Shown: positions 11,060 to 21,600 of the stretch, piece by piece
Position numbering within the stretch: position 1 is the first letter of the stretch
How the letters are laid out: every line of letters starts with the position of its first letter
DNA from: Dicyema japonicum
Taxonomy: Eukaryota; Dicyemida; Rhombozoa; Dicyemidae
DNA: 55,751 nt
Direction of reading: 5' to 3'
Assembly: GCA_011109175.1 (NCBI GenBank)
Contig: RDEW01000016.1
Coordinates: forward strand, 116,336-172,086
Position numbers and translations under genes: made by a program
Notes under the pieces: generated by a model
What the model saw: only the letters and a program-made list of their open reading frames with translations
Told to the model about the DNA's origin: nothing
Database searches by the model: none

Positions 11060-11848
11060 GTCGAATCGACCCCCAGGGGTCTAAAATCAATCCAGATCGA
11101 TCGTAAGGGGGTCGAAAATGAAATATTTGGAAAATAAATTTAATATATTTAATTTTTTTCATTTTGAATTAAGTTAGTTTATTTTTAAAGTGGTAAACCT
11201 TAGTTCTTTAAAATTTTTAAAATTACCATGCTTGTTTTTGTTCGTATAGTCGTCCTTCTAAATTAAAAATTCGTCAATATAAAAATGAATATTTGGCATT
11301 CGTATTTATAAAAAAATTCTTTTGATGATAGACCATATTGCTTACTGTGTAACAAGTCATTATCAAATGATGCAATGAAACCGTCCAAATTGTGGATCAT
11401 CTAAGGAGGAAACATTCGGATAAAAAAGATAAACCATTAGAGTATTTTGAAGAATTAAATGATTCTTTTCGTAAACAAAAAACTATTGACACTGTTTTTA
11501 CAAAAAGTAATGAAAGAAACAATAGTTGTTGTTATTTTAAATTATATTTAGGAGGACTAATTGTATCCTATAAAATTGCAATGATTATTGCCAAAATGAG
11601 AGTCCCCATGTTTCTGGTGAAAATTTCATCAAACCATCTATATCAGTGATTCTATCAGATCTGGTAGGTCCCGACGAAATTTTAAAATCCGTACCAATTA
11701 GCAATGGTTCAATTCGACGCAGGATTGACGAAATGTCAGATAATGTTGAACATATTTAATGTGAAAGGCTTAAAAATACTATTTTTTCGCTTCAAATTGA
11801 TGAAAGTCATATATGTGACAACCAATCAATTCTAATGGGATTTGTCAG

Positions 11849-11878
11849 GTTAATCTTATTAGAAGGTTACCCTTTAAG
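11849..11878 (+). other. 30-nt intron in hAT-1 transposase
   Basis: GT...AAG interval. Removing it joins GFVR to YFDDHALLTEDLLFVK, which matches the uninterrupted family sequence. Unspliced, the alignment is broken by unrelated residues. Confidence 0.75.
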
Positions 11879-11984
11879 ATATTTTGACGATCATGCTCTT
11901 CTTACAGAAGATTTATTATTCGTCAAATATTTGGAAACTGATACGACTGGATTTTTTATTTTTTCCGCTGTCAAATTACTTTTA

Positions 11985-12195
11985 AAAAAAACCCCACTCC
12001 TCTTCAAACTCTAATGAAGGATGATCGTCGTCTATTCACGACGTCTATTCAAATATATTCAAGAAAGCCGTGGATACTCTGGAGGAACATAAGAAAACCC
12101 TCTCGATCCTGTTGAGGCGTACCGGGATCACTTAATTAGTTGGTTTACTCATTCTTTCTTGGTGTTCCCTTTTCGGGGTTATTAAATAAATTATT
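11985..12195 (+). mobile_element. Inserted 3' end of a jockey-like LINE
   Basis: This block matches 25020-25215: both encode RKAV(D/G)TLEEHKK(T/N)LSILLR and end at the same ATCACTTAATTAGTTGG, followed by a CTTTCTTGGTGTT block and TATTAAATAAA. It interrupts the hAT-1 reading frame between VKLLLKK and NLVS, so it is a 5'-truncated insertion younger than hAT-1. Confidence 0.8.
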
Positions 12196-12505
12196 TTTGG
12201 ATGACTAGAACATTCCATATGAAAATTTGGTTTCTTGTGCACAGATGGTGCAATGTCTATGGTTGGAAAAAATAAAGGATTTGCGGCATATCTGAAAAAA
12301 ATATGTCCAAATGTGATTCATATACATTGCGTTCTACATAGACAACATTTGGTTTCAAAAACTTTCGATAATTCTACATGAAAAGATAAATATAGTTATT
12401 AAAACCATAAACAAAATTAAAGCAAAGAGCAAGTATGATCGTCTTTTTAGAAAATTTTGTTATGAGACTAAAGAAACATATGCCCGTCTTGTGCTTCACA
12501 CTGAG

Positions 12506-12532
12506 GTTATAGTTTCCAATTTTATTTTATAG
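12506..12532 (+). other. 27-nt intron in hAT-1 transposase
   Basis: GT...TTTTATAG interval containing an in-frame stop. Removing it joins LHTE to VRWLSKGNV, the conserved hAT motif. Confidence 0.85.
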
Positions 12533-12689
12533 GTACGATGGTTATCAAAGGGAAATGTATTAGAACGACTTTCAATATTATTTGACACAATCGTAAATTT
12601 TCTTACTTCTGAGGGTAATAAAAATTTAGCAGATTTAATTTTTTTTCTTTTTTTTAACAAAAAAAATTTTTGTAACAATTAAACAAATG

Positions 12690-12848
12690 TCAGTTGAGGA
12701 AGCCTGCTGCGTGGATTGCGAACGAGTTCCCTCGGAGTATGGCTATTCCAATCTTTTGTCTTAGCCATAACCCTTCTCGTTGATCCCTTTTCTTTCTGGC
12801 AAGCAATCCTCCGAGTTCTTGCAAGAATTCAGCCGTCATTGGACCAAC
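12690..12848 (-). mobile_element. Inserted 3' end of the endonuclease-type non-LTR element
   Basis: The minus strand reads LQELGGLLARKKRDQREG and LWLRQKIGIAILRGN, homologous to LKEIGGKLAHRKKDVREA and WLRQRIGIAVIRGN in 22930-23100. It splits the hAT-1 transposase. Confidence 0.75.
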
Positions 12849-13756
12849 GGCTCAAGATTTAATTGTTTCGAAAAAAAGAAATTGTTTATTTGACTTGGAT
12901 TTTTGGAAAATTTAATGAAATTTCATTAGAACTTCAGGGAAGGTATGTGACGTTAATAGATCGCAAAAGAATTATTCAAATATTTATCGAAAAAATTAAG
13001 TTACATAAATATAACTTGGAAAAAAGAAATTATTATAACATTTCACTCAATTGGTAAAACATTTAATGAAGATATTAACAACTTTTTGCAACATTTATTA
13101 AGTATAGAAAAAGATTTGATTCTTCGATTCCAAGATATTCTTGAATTAGAAATTCCATCTTGGATGATTAATCCGTTTTTGTCAAAGCCAGAAGAACAAA
13201 AAGAAAATATTCAAGAGGAATTAATTATGTTAAAATTCAATCCAGAATTAAAACTATTATAGTGATTCATAATCACTGTTATTTTTTGGCAAAATATGAA
13301 AGTGAGAGTTATCCAAAATTGTGGACAGAAATAGAACAATTGCTACTCTATTTTCCGACATCATACTGTGTTGAATGCGGATTTAGCATTCTACATCTAA
13401 TTGTAAATGAAGAACGAAATAGATTGGATGTGTCCATTAGAGGAGATATTCGTTTAAAAATAACACAAATAGAGCCAGATATCGAATCTTTGGTCAAAAA
13501 ACTCCAGTCACAGGGATCCCATTGGTATTTAATTCTTTTTTTATTATTGATTTATGCTAAGATACCAACTTAACATCGAATATAAAATTTTTTTGTTCGA
13601 TTTGATTATTAACAACGAATTCATTTTAGATAGTTAACTAATTTTACTTAGAATTGTCTGTTCTAAATAAAAAAGTTTTAAGGGGTCAATTAAATATTAG
13701 GGGGGTCGAAAAAAAAGTCAAGGGGTCGACGAGTAAAAAAAGGTTGAGAACCCCTG

Positions 13757-13870
13757 CTCTAATACATCCAAATCCATTCTCTAATACACCCTAATCCACT
13801 CTCTAATATTCCTTAACTCCTTCTCAAATAGACCCTAATCCATTCTTTAATTCACCCTAATTAATCTGAA
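13757..13870. repeat. Imperfect short tandem repeat
   Basis: Five or six degenerate units of about 20 nt built on CTAATACACCCTAATCCATTCT. Confidence 0.7.
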
Positions 13871-14068
13871 AATCGGGGACCGATGTCATGGTCTCCCTTT
13901 TTTGTCCCATACTACGTCGAACATGTTTTTGGACGAAATTAAAAAATTTTGTTTTTCCTTTAAAAATCAGAGACCGATGTCAAGGTCTTCCTTTTTTGTC
14001 CCATACTACGTCGAACATGTTTTTGGACGAAATTAAAAATTTCGTTTTTCTCCGAAAAAAGCCGGTAA
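13871..14068. repeat. Tandem duplication, 2 x about 97 bp
   Basis: Two near-identical copies with ACCGATGTCA...TGTCCCATACTACGTCG and AACATGTTTTTGGACGAAAT, starting near 13878 and 13974, just upstream of the hAT-A coding region. Confidence 0.8.
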
Positions 14069-14355
14069 CCATTGAAGATAATGGTCGGAGAAATTGCTGC
14101 CGCTGAGCTAGACTTAATTCCTACTTCTAATAATTCTGTGAACAGACGCATCAAGGATATGGCTGATGACATGGAAAACACTTTGGTTCTGCGAATAAAA
14201 AAATCTGTGTTTTTTGCGCTTCAAGTGGATGAAAGCTCAGATAATATTGGAAGAATGCAACTTTTTGTTTTCTTTCGATATATGAACGATGAATCCATTG
14301 TTTAAGATTTTCTGGTTCTTTTTCAACACATGCTTCACGAAAAAAGGCTCTAAAT

Positions 14356-15585
14356 CAGTGTTTCTTAACCTTTTTTGAACGGAGACCACTTTAGTCTGTT
14401 GAATTTTTATGGGGACCACATGTAACAGAACAATTCAATAAAAAAAAACGAACAAAATTAAAAATCATAATATTTAAAGTTAGTGTGATTTTTATCCTGC
14501 TTTTCAGAAACTAGCTGTTCAATGTTTGGTACAATGTTGGTAAGTGCCATTCTCATATCCTCTGCACATCAAGTCGGTTGCGAACTTTACTTTTCAGAAT
14601 AACAAGACATTGCCATTTCACATAAATAAGTGGTTGGAAAGGGAATTATCACTTCCAGTGCATTTTTATTTAAGATTGGATATTCCAGAAATTCCATAAT
14701 CGAAAGCGAATTAAATGTCAACTTGCAAAACTGCGAATTTCGTAATTCAATCAACTGTTCTTGGAAATCAATTTCTTGCCCGTCGTAAATTAATTTATTG
14801 GTTTCCGGAATAAAAGGGTGTATTTCCAAGTCGCAATTGGTTCAGTAACTGGGAAATAATCTCCAATTTTATTTTCAAGATTTTCGAGATGATCAATAAT
14901 CAAAGAAGAAAACTATTTTTCAGGTTCATTATCACCAATCTTATTTTCTACCATCGGAAATATTGAAGCGTTGTAATTTCGTATTTTTCTCCTCCATAGT
15001 GACAATTTTTCTTTAAACGCAGATATTTTTTCCATAGCTTCAATGTTCATGTAGTTTCCCATTATGACGTCGCATATCATACACTGCGCTTTATCGACGT
15101 TGTCAGATCCAGTATATTGGGTAAATCCATATTGGACATAAGAATCAATCCATTTGCGATTAACCATTATTATTATTATTATTATTACCCCAGGATCACT
15201 GGGTCAAAGAGAAAGAAATAAAAGTTCTCATCTAACTAAGTGATCCCAGACCGACAAAGGTGAGGACGAGTCCGGCGGGGTCGAGAATCCTGAACAGCTC
15301 TTCTCATAGGACATGGCATCGGCTCACAATTTCTGTATGATTGTAGATAATTCGATAGTATTTGGAATAGAGGGCAGCTCGGTAGAACAGCCTCCTTTAA
15401 TAGTTTTCGTTGATTAACCATTACAATCAAATAACAAAAAAACACGTGGATTAAAATTAATTAAATATTCTAATGCGAATAAATAATAAAAATTAAATAA
15501 TTTTTTTAGTCATAAAAATTAATTGATCTGAAAATATTTCTGGGGACCACCTAAAATTTTCTGGGGACCACGTTAAGAAACACTG
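14356..15585 (-). mobile_element. hAT-B: internally deleted Buster-like hAT with intact ends and TSD
   Basis: The 1230-bp element has ends CAGTGTTTCTTAAC and GTTAAGAAACACTG and perfect 8-bp target duplications CTCTAAAT at 14348-14355 and 15586-15593. Inside, on the minus strand, the N-terminus (RKWIDSYVQYGFTQYTG...AQCMICDVIMGN, 14990-15167) is joined to C-terminal pieces (KISAFKEKLSLWRRKI, and LEVIIPFPTTYLCEMAMS, 14600-14829). The catalytic middle is deleted, so it is non-autonomous. A LINE tail is inserted at 15173-15410. Confidence 0.88.
15173..15410 (-). mobile_element. LINE 3' end with (ATT)n tail and target duplication
   Basis: Flanked by GATTAACCATT on both sides (near 15162-15172 and 15411-15421). 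In minus orientation it ends with TGGGATCACTTAG, then about 50 bp and an (AAT)n tail. It is a 5'-truncated non-LTR insertion within hAT-B. Confidence 0.75.
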
Positions 15586-15933
15586 CTCTAAATGAATTAA
15601 TGAAATTTTTTTTGAATATTAGATCTAAAAATAAAAAATGAACAATGTCGAATTTGCAAATATTATTATAAATTTTTTTAAATAAAATTTTGAATTTTTT
15701 ACCGGCATGTGGGGCTGAGTGATACAGTTGTAATTCGAATATATTCAAAATCAAAAACTACGAACTACCACATTCTGAAATGCAGTCAGTTGCCTTCCAT
15801 TAGGAGGTTGGAATCTTCCCGAAAGAAAAGAAATGCCTTAAAAGACATTTGATGACCCTTTTCCATCAGCGTGAGAATACAACATGGGTGTGCGATAAAA
15901 GCGGGAGTCGAACTTATAGTTCTGTCATAAACG

Positions 15934-15961
15934 GTATGATAAGAGAGTACTTTATTTTTAG
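15934..15961 (+). other. 28-nt intron in Merlin transposase, copy 1
   Basis: GT...TTTTTAG interval, also present at the same place and length in copy 2 (42399-42426). Removing it yields VINGTWL; unspliced, the frame soon meets a stop. Confidence 0.8.
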
Positions 15962-16233
15962 GTACGTGGCTTGAAAGCACGACAGTTTTGTTACAAACGT
16001 GTATTCGTTTCATATACAGCGATACAATTAAAAAACGGAACATTCATTTTCTCGAGTTTTTTCTATTGAATGATTATTTTTTTAACAAAAATTGAATTTA
16101 AAAAAAAACAAACTTAACTTTAGCCTTTTAAAAAAATTAAAACGCCCCATATTTTGGTACGTAATTAAATCCAGTTTTTTCCGAACAAAATAAAAAAGAG
16201 AACAAAAAAATTCTTTATTTTTTCCAAAGTTTT

Positions 16234-16720
16234 TTGAACCCACTTTTATTTTATTACACGTGTTGTTTCTTGCTACATGGTTCTACAAGTTACATACCAA
16301 AAAAAGGACAAATTATTGCTTATTATAAAGTTGTAAAGTCACATCGACAAATTCGAAATCTTACCGAAAGATCCCTCAGTGCTATCTCGAGAGTCATTAA
16401 AAACTTCACCATGAATGATTCCTTCGACAGAAAAAAGGCTCAGGGCGAAGATTTTCCCATAACTCTGATGATCTCGAAATAATTGAAGATGAACAAAAAA
16501 GTGATGTTTATTTCAATTCTGTAAAATGTTCGGAAATTTTTACGTTATGAAGCGGGAACTGTTGTCAGATCACAGACAGTGAGGAACTACCTGAAAGACT
16601 GAATATATCGACGTTTCAGCCTACGAAAAGGCCATATCTATCGAAAAACCACAAAACGACGAGACTTTCTTAGTGCACAAAGTGGAACATGTTACCAAAT
16701 GTGTTCTGGAATTGAGTTAT
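16234..16720 (+). mobile_element. Tc1/mariner transposase fragment
   Basis: The frame has a paired-type helix-turn-helix (KKGQIIAYYKVVKSHRQI, then LTERSLSAISRVIKNF) followed by a basic stretch, as at the start of Tc1 transposases. A frameshifted piece near 16620 (TKRPYLSKNHKTTR) fits the next domain. The DDE part is not found. It lies between the two Merlin inverted repeats. Confidence 0.65.
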
Positions 16721-16921
16721 CTTTAATAGATGCGATCGTTAGATATTGTCTACCGAACATCACAAGTGACTTATTTTTGTAATAATGACTTTTATTCGCT
16801 AAGGGAATGATTATAAGCATCTATATGAAGCCCATAACGGTTTCTTCTTAGGTAGGGGGTCGTTAATAGCTCAGTTTTGACTTTGGCGGTATCGTTTTAA
16901 CACCACTAAGTCGTAAAGATT
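16721..16921. other. Unassigned interior of the Merlin-bounded segment
   Basis: No coding signal recognised between the mariner fragment and the right Merlin repeat. Confidence 0.4.
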
Positions 16922-17028
16922 TAGCAACTTATTTAAAAAAATTTATAATAATATTTACAAATTCGCATCGTTCAATTTTTTTAATTTTTTCATTAATTCA
17001 TTTAAAAAATTCATTAATTCGTTTAGAG

Positions 17029-17266
17029 CAATGGTTCTCAACCTGGGGTCCGCGAGATACTTCTGAACCTTTATTTATCCGAGTATGTTTGTCGACAACC
17101 TAGCCTCAAATTGAAAAAATTGCCTCAAAAAACAACATCAACCTATTCATTAATTTTATTTCCTTTTTTAATAACAAATTGTGTTTTTAGAAAAGTAATA
17201 ATTTTTTGACAAAATCTTGCAAAAGTATGTTGGGGGTCCGCGACCAAAAAAGGTTGAGAACCACTG
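17029..17266 (+). mobile_element. hAT MITE, 238 bp
   Basis: Ends CAATGGTTCTCAACC and GGTTGAGAACCACTG, subterminal GGGGTCCGCGA in both arms, and flanks GTTTAGAG / ATTTAGAG (7 of 8 matching target duplication). There is no coding capacity. It lies in the right inverted repeat of the Merlin element, at the mirror of the site used by hAT-B. Confidence 0.88.
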
Positions 17267-18609
17267 ATTTAGAGCCTTTTTTCGTGAAGCATGTATTGCA
17301 AAAGTACCTATTTTCTTTGCTCAAACAGTTGCTCGGAACAACAAAGGGATATGACATTTTCAATATTATAAATTCATATTTTGAGAATATAAAGTTGGAT
17401 TGGAATGTATGTGTGGGTATCTGCATTGATGATGCTCCAGCAATGACTGGGCAATTTAAAGGCTTTGTTTCTATTGCGAAAAATAAGAATCTGAACATTA
17501 TTCACACCCATTGTTTCCTTAATCGCAAGGCATTGGTCGCAAAAACTATCGGGAATGAACTTAAATGTACTTTGGACAAAATAATTACATAAAAATGAGG
17601 CGGAAATTGTGACAGTTCTCGAAACTTCGTGAAAATGTAGAACATTCAGTTTTGATTTTGCACAGTGAAATAAGATGGCTCTTAAAGGGAACCATGTTAA
17701 TTCGTTTCTATAAACTAAGACACGAATTGTTGGCTTTTTGTATACAAGAGAAGTTGGATGACTTTATTGAATGCCTCAATGGTGAATGTTGGTGTGCAAA
17801 TTAGCATAGCTGGCCGATATTTTTAATAAACTCAATGTTCTCAATAGCAGCGTGCAAGGAAGAAATGAAAATCTATAGAGTTGGGCGGACAAAATAGCTG
17901 CTTTTCTGAAAAAAACTACGAATATAGAAGCGACAAATCACGAATGGAACCTTGGAAATGTTTCCTTATGTGCATGAAAGAAATTGTTCCACAAATTGTA
18001 GACAATTTGGAGTCACTATTTACATGTACGAATAATTGTTTTCCACCCATATCAGTTGAACTCTATGATTGGGTGAGGAATCCTTTTGCTGAGTACGAGA
18101 ATCATTAAAGAAGAAGAATTGCGTTTGGTTCAAGTGACATAACGTTAAATGGAATATTGATTTATTTTGACTGATTGTCAAAAAAATATCCTATTCTGCC
18201 AAACAAAGCTTTAAGAGTTTTGGTTTAGTTTTCAACGACTTATCTCTGTGAAAGTGAATTTTTTGCATTAACAAATAAAAAAGAATAAAAAAGCGCAAAT
18301 CTACTGTTTGTGGAAAAAGACCAGCGTTTATCGCTTTCAAGGAGAAGGCCAAATATTACAGAACTATGCAAGAGACATCAGCTTCAACCATCTCACTAAC
18401 TACCATTTTACTTTTTTATATTTGTAAAAAACTGATAATTGTTAAAAACTATATAAAGGTTCCGTATAAATGAATAATGTCGATAGGGTTCCGTGCTCTC
18501 AAAAAGGTTGGGAACCACTGCTTTAACAGATCAGTCTGTCTCCACTTAAATTAAAAAATAATAAAAACAATATCTATTAAAATTTAATCAAATATACAAT
18601 TACATGTAA

Positions 18610-21600
18610 TTACACATGTCCAGTGAATTTATGAAATTCAACAAAATCACTGTGAATAGCTTTCAAGAGGCACTTGTTAGAATCGTCTTCGACATTCAAA
18701 ATCATTCTAAGGTACTTGGGACCACAAAGTTGCATAAGTTGGTATATTACTCTCGTCAAAATATCCTTAATACAAGTAGACAGTTCACTACTCATATACT
18801 TTACAATGATACTGACGACGTCCAAGGCAATACGGCTTTTAAAGTTATCCAGATGTGATACAACTCTACCATTAGCGACACCTTACCTGGCAAACAACTC
18901 CGCTGAAGTGAGGGGGTCAGAAGATGACTTGGACGAATAAACCATCAAGTATTGGAGTAGTTCAGATATAATCAAAAAAATAGTCGACTTGAATCTATCA
19001 AAGTGGGAATAATGGCGTAGCAATATAACATTTAGGAGACGGCAATAACCGTCGAAAACATCAAAGCCATCTTCGAGTGGAATGGGGGTAAAAAGCTTAA
19101 AAACCAACTCCATCTGAGAAACGTCAAAAACAGGGACCTGCAGTAAAAAATAATCCTAACGTTCTTTAGCTGCATCATGTAAGCAACCATGTTAAGACAA
19201 GATAAAAATGGGAGACGATCGGCCTTACTTTTCTGAGTGATCACATTATCCCCCAATTTCTGGATAATCTAAAATTCAAAAAACTAAGAGAACGATAAAG
19301 AAGTCCTCCATTAGAATACGACGCAAGTAGGGAGACAGATCGGTCTCAAATAGTAGCGCTAACACAGAACATGCACCTGAATGTATGTGAGGGTCATTCT
19401 AGAATAAAATGCCAAAAAACCAGCTTATCCAAAACAAATGAAACAAACCCCCCATAGGAGAATTTATTCAGAGTTCGAACATACAACTTAAGGACAGGCA
19501 AAATGAACTGATCTCTCATCAAAGGGAAAGAAAAATAGTACTCCCCCATTAAATTTTGCCTGCGAGAGAGAAGGGAGAAAAATTCAGTTAGGCAGAAATA
19601 CAGCCAATTTTGATCTGACAGAGAGACTCTTGAGTTTATCAAGTCACGACAGTCCCCCATCGCTTTGAGCCACAGAACCAATCGTCCCAGCTTATCTTCG
19701 TTAATCTGAAATTAAAAATAGTCAAACAACCTCAGAATAATAAATAGCAGAGTGATACTTGAAATACTCATAGTAAGCGTGTATCATTCGTCTCAGGGAG
19801 GGGGTGACCTTTTTCGTTGAGTTGGAAATATTCATCAAGCAGAGGACAAGGTCCAACAGTTCGGGATATTCAAACAAATCGTCTTTCCTCACAGATAGCT
19901 CATGCACAACATCCCCAACGACGGTGGAAATTATCTTGTAATCGGTCGAAAACTCGGGAAATAAAGTCTCATCAACTTTTACGACTAAATTGTTAAGAAT
20001 AAGCACATTATGAAAGAATCCCAGAAAGAACGAAGCGAGTTGAAAGAGGACCTTGAATTCATCAGCATCTTGCAGGGGAGAAGCATTCGATAACTTTAGG
20101 AGGAGCTAAAATTACTAGAAATTTACTTTATTAACAAAGTTAGGAATCCACCCAGGTAAGCTTTCAGAAGATTTTAGCCGCAACATTGATAAGGTTTTGG
20201 GCAGTAAAAGATGATCCTTGAGGACCTTCTTGAAAAATAAGGAATTTGAAAATATCAAGGCTGGGGTAAAGTTTTGTTGATCAACAGACATAAATTCACT
20301 CAAAAGGGAGTCAAAACTGCCTTGGCACTCCAACAAGGGGACCTTTTTACTATTAATGAAGATTTGACAAATCACTGACACGAGTGAATTTCTCCTAATA
20401 TCCGCTAGCACTTTAACAGGCAAAGAAGAGACAACCTAAAATACAGGAACTGTGGTACAAATAGAAATTTTTCATAATTCAGAGCTCTCCCGTTTAGTTT
20501 ATAAATGTCGTTTCCACCAGACAAGTACATTTCAGCCAACAAATCCCCACCACAACTGCGCTTAGTTGAACTAAAAAATAATGACAACGTCAACTTTTTG
20601 TAGAGTATTAGTACTTCATTCAGCGAAGACACAACAAAATGGTCCCAAAGACAGCTCAGTTCTGAAAAGTGAGAAGAACTCAGAAAGTTGGCGACACGAC
20701 ATTGACCCTGAATATTCAACAGATGCACGGAATTTATGGAAAAGGCCCGAATTCTCTCAGAATCCAAGAAGTTTATAGCCAAGAGTACATTTTCTATGAG
20801 GAATATGGCAAAAGTCTTGGAATTCGTCTAATAGTCACAAATTTGGTAGTACGTTTTCACGCAAATAATCATAGCATTCAACAATTTTTGAGGACAAATC
20901 ACCCGAATCCACGCTAGAACGCATCCCAGGAGGGGAAAGGGCGACAGAAGACAGAAATTTTACTTTGTGGGAGATTAGTGAGCACTAAATCAAAGACTGG
21001 AAGTACAATATGTTCAGAAGAACTATTTCTCGAGATGAAGTCGTTGGCAACACACGATGTCTCATCAGAACAAAAAGTGAAGAACATGGACATGTCAAAT
21101 AATGACCAGGAATTAAAATTCCCGGGAAAAGAAGAGTCGAATTTACTTGTCTCGGAAATAAACCGTATAACTGAATCCACCAATAGAAGTAGTCCACCAT
21201 TAAGCCTCGTCCAAAGCATTCTAAACTCACAATTAACCAAACATTTGACAGAAAATCCAAAATCGTAGAGAATATTTTAAACAACTCAGATTTTCGCTGA
21301 GATTCCAGGAAATCTGAATACCATGCATCACTGTGGCCTAGCAGATAAGTCAAAAACTGTAAGAGCCCAACAGATTTTTCTAATTTGAATCAAAATATGC
21401 AACCAGGTTTAGTTCGAAGACGGCTATTTATATTTTCAACAATTTTCACCAAAAACTGATAAAACACTCCAAAAGTCATACAAGCAACGCATTTGTTGAT
21501 AAATCTAATTTTAATAAAAATTAAAAAAATATTTAAAAAATAAAAAAAAATAATAACAAAAATACTTTTCAACGGAAACCCACGAGAATGTGAGACCTGT

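Larger units (their letters stand above)
11060..13756 (+). mobile_element. hAT-1: ZBED/Buster-like hAT transposon, degenerate
   Basis: The transposase runs from a BED-type finger end (MDHLRRKHSDKKDK, 11389) through SIRRRIDEMSDNVE, SLQIDESHICDN, KSKYDRLFRKFCYE, VRWLSKGNVLERLS and SLELQGRYVTLIDRK to the C-terminal FPTSYCVECGFSILHL near 13360. Two host-style introns are visible: 30 nt (11849-11878) and 27 nt (12506-12532). Two retroelement insertions and several frameshifts break it. The right terminal repeat is GGTTGAGAACCCCTG ending at 13756, followed by CTCTAATA. The left end is not clear; subterminal CGACCCCCAGGGGTC near 11070 suggests it lies close by. Confidence 0.85.
14327..17294 (+). mobile_element. 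Merlin-like DNA transposon, copy 1, with long inverted repeats
   Basis: The outer inverted repeat is 28 bp and perfect (14327-14354 against 17267-17294, starting ACATGCTTCACGAAAAAAGG). It continues imperfectly for about 100 bp more (15594-15690 against 16922-17020). The coding part (about 15725-16060) encodes KEKKCLKRHLMTLFHQRENT, TTWVCDKSG and, after a 28-nt intron, NGTWLE, matching copy 2 at 42030. The CxxxxC...GTWL pattern and the C-terminus seen in copy 2 point to the Merlin/IS1595 transposase family. The element sits inside hAT-A, and each of its two inverted repeats has itself received a hAT insertion. Confidence 0.7.
14072..18520 (+). mobile_element. hAT-A: ZBED5-like hAT transposon split by Merlin insertion
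   Basis: The first part (14072-14325) encodes SNNSVNRRIKDMADDMEN and FFALQVDESSDNIG. After the inserted Merlin element it resumes at 17300 with LLKQLLGTTKGYDIFNIIN, DDAPAMTGQFKGF, HTHCFLNRKALVAK, then LADIFNKLNVLNSSVQGRNE near 17810 and a C-terminal ALRVL...LCESEFFALTNKK near 18210. Frameshifts and stops make it inactive. The right terminal repeat is GGTTGGGAACCACTG ending at 18520, followed by CTTTAACA. The left repeat is not seen. Confidence 0.85.

Noticed and set aside
13757-13870. CTAATACACCCTAATCC repeat as a telomere-like or centromeric satellite
   Set aside because: Only five or six degenerate units within a transposon-rich zone; no evidence for a larger array.
14237-14419. Minus-strand frame reading LEPFFVKHVLKK as a hAT transposase piece in reverse
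   Set aside because: The similarity to 17267-17300 comes from the Merlin terminal inverted repeat, not from a reversed transposase.
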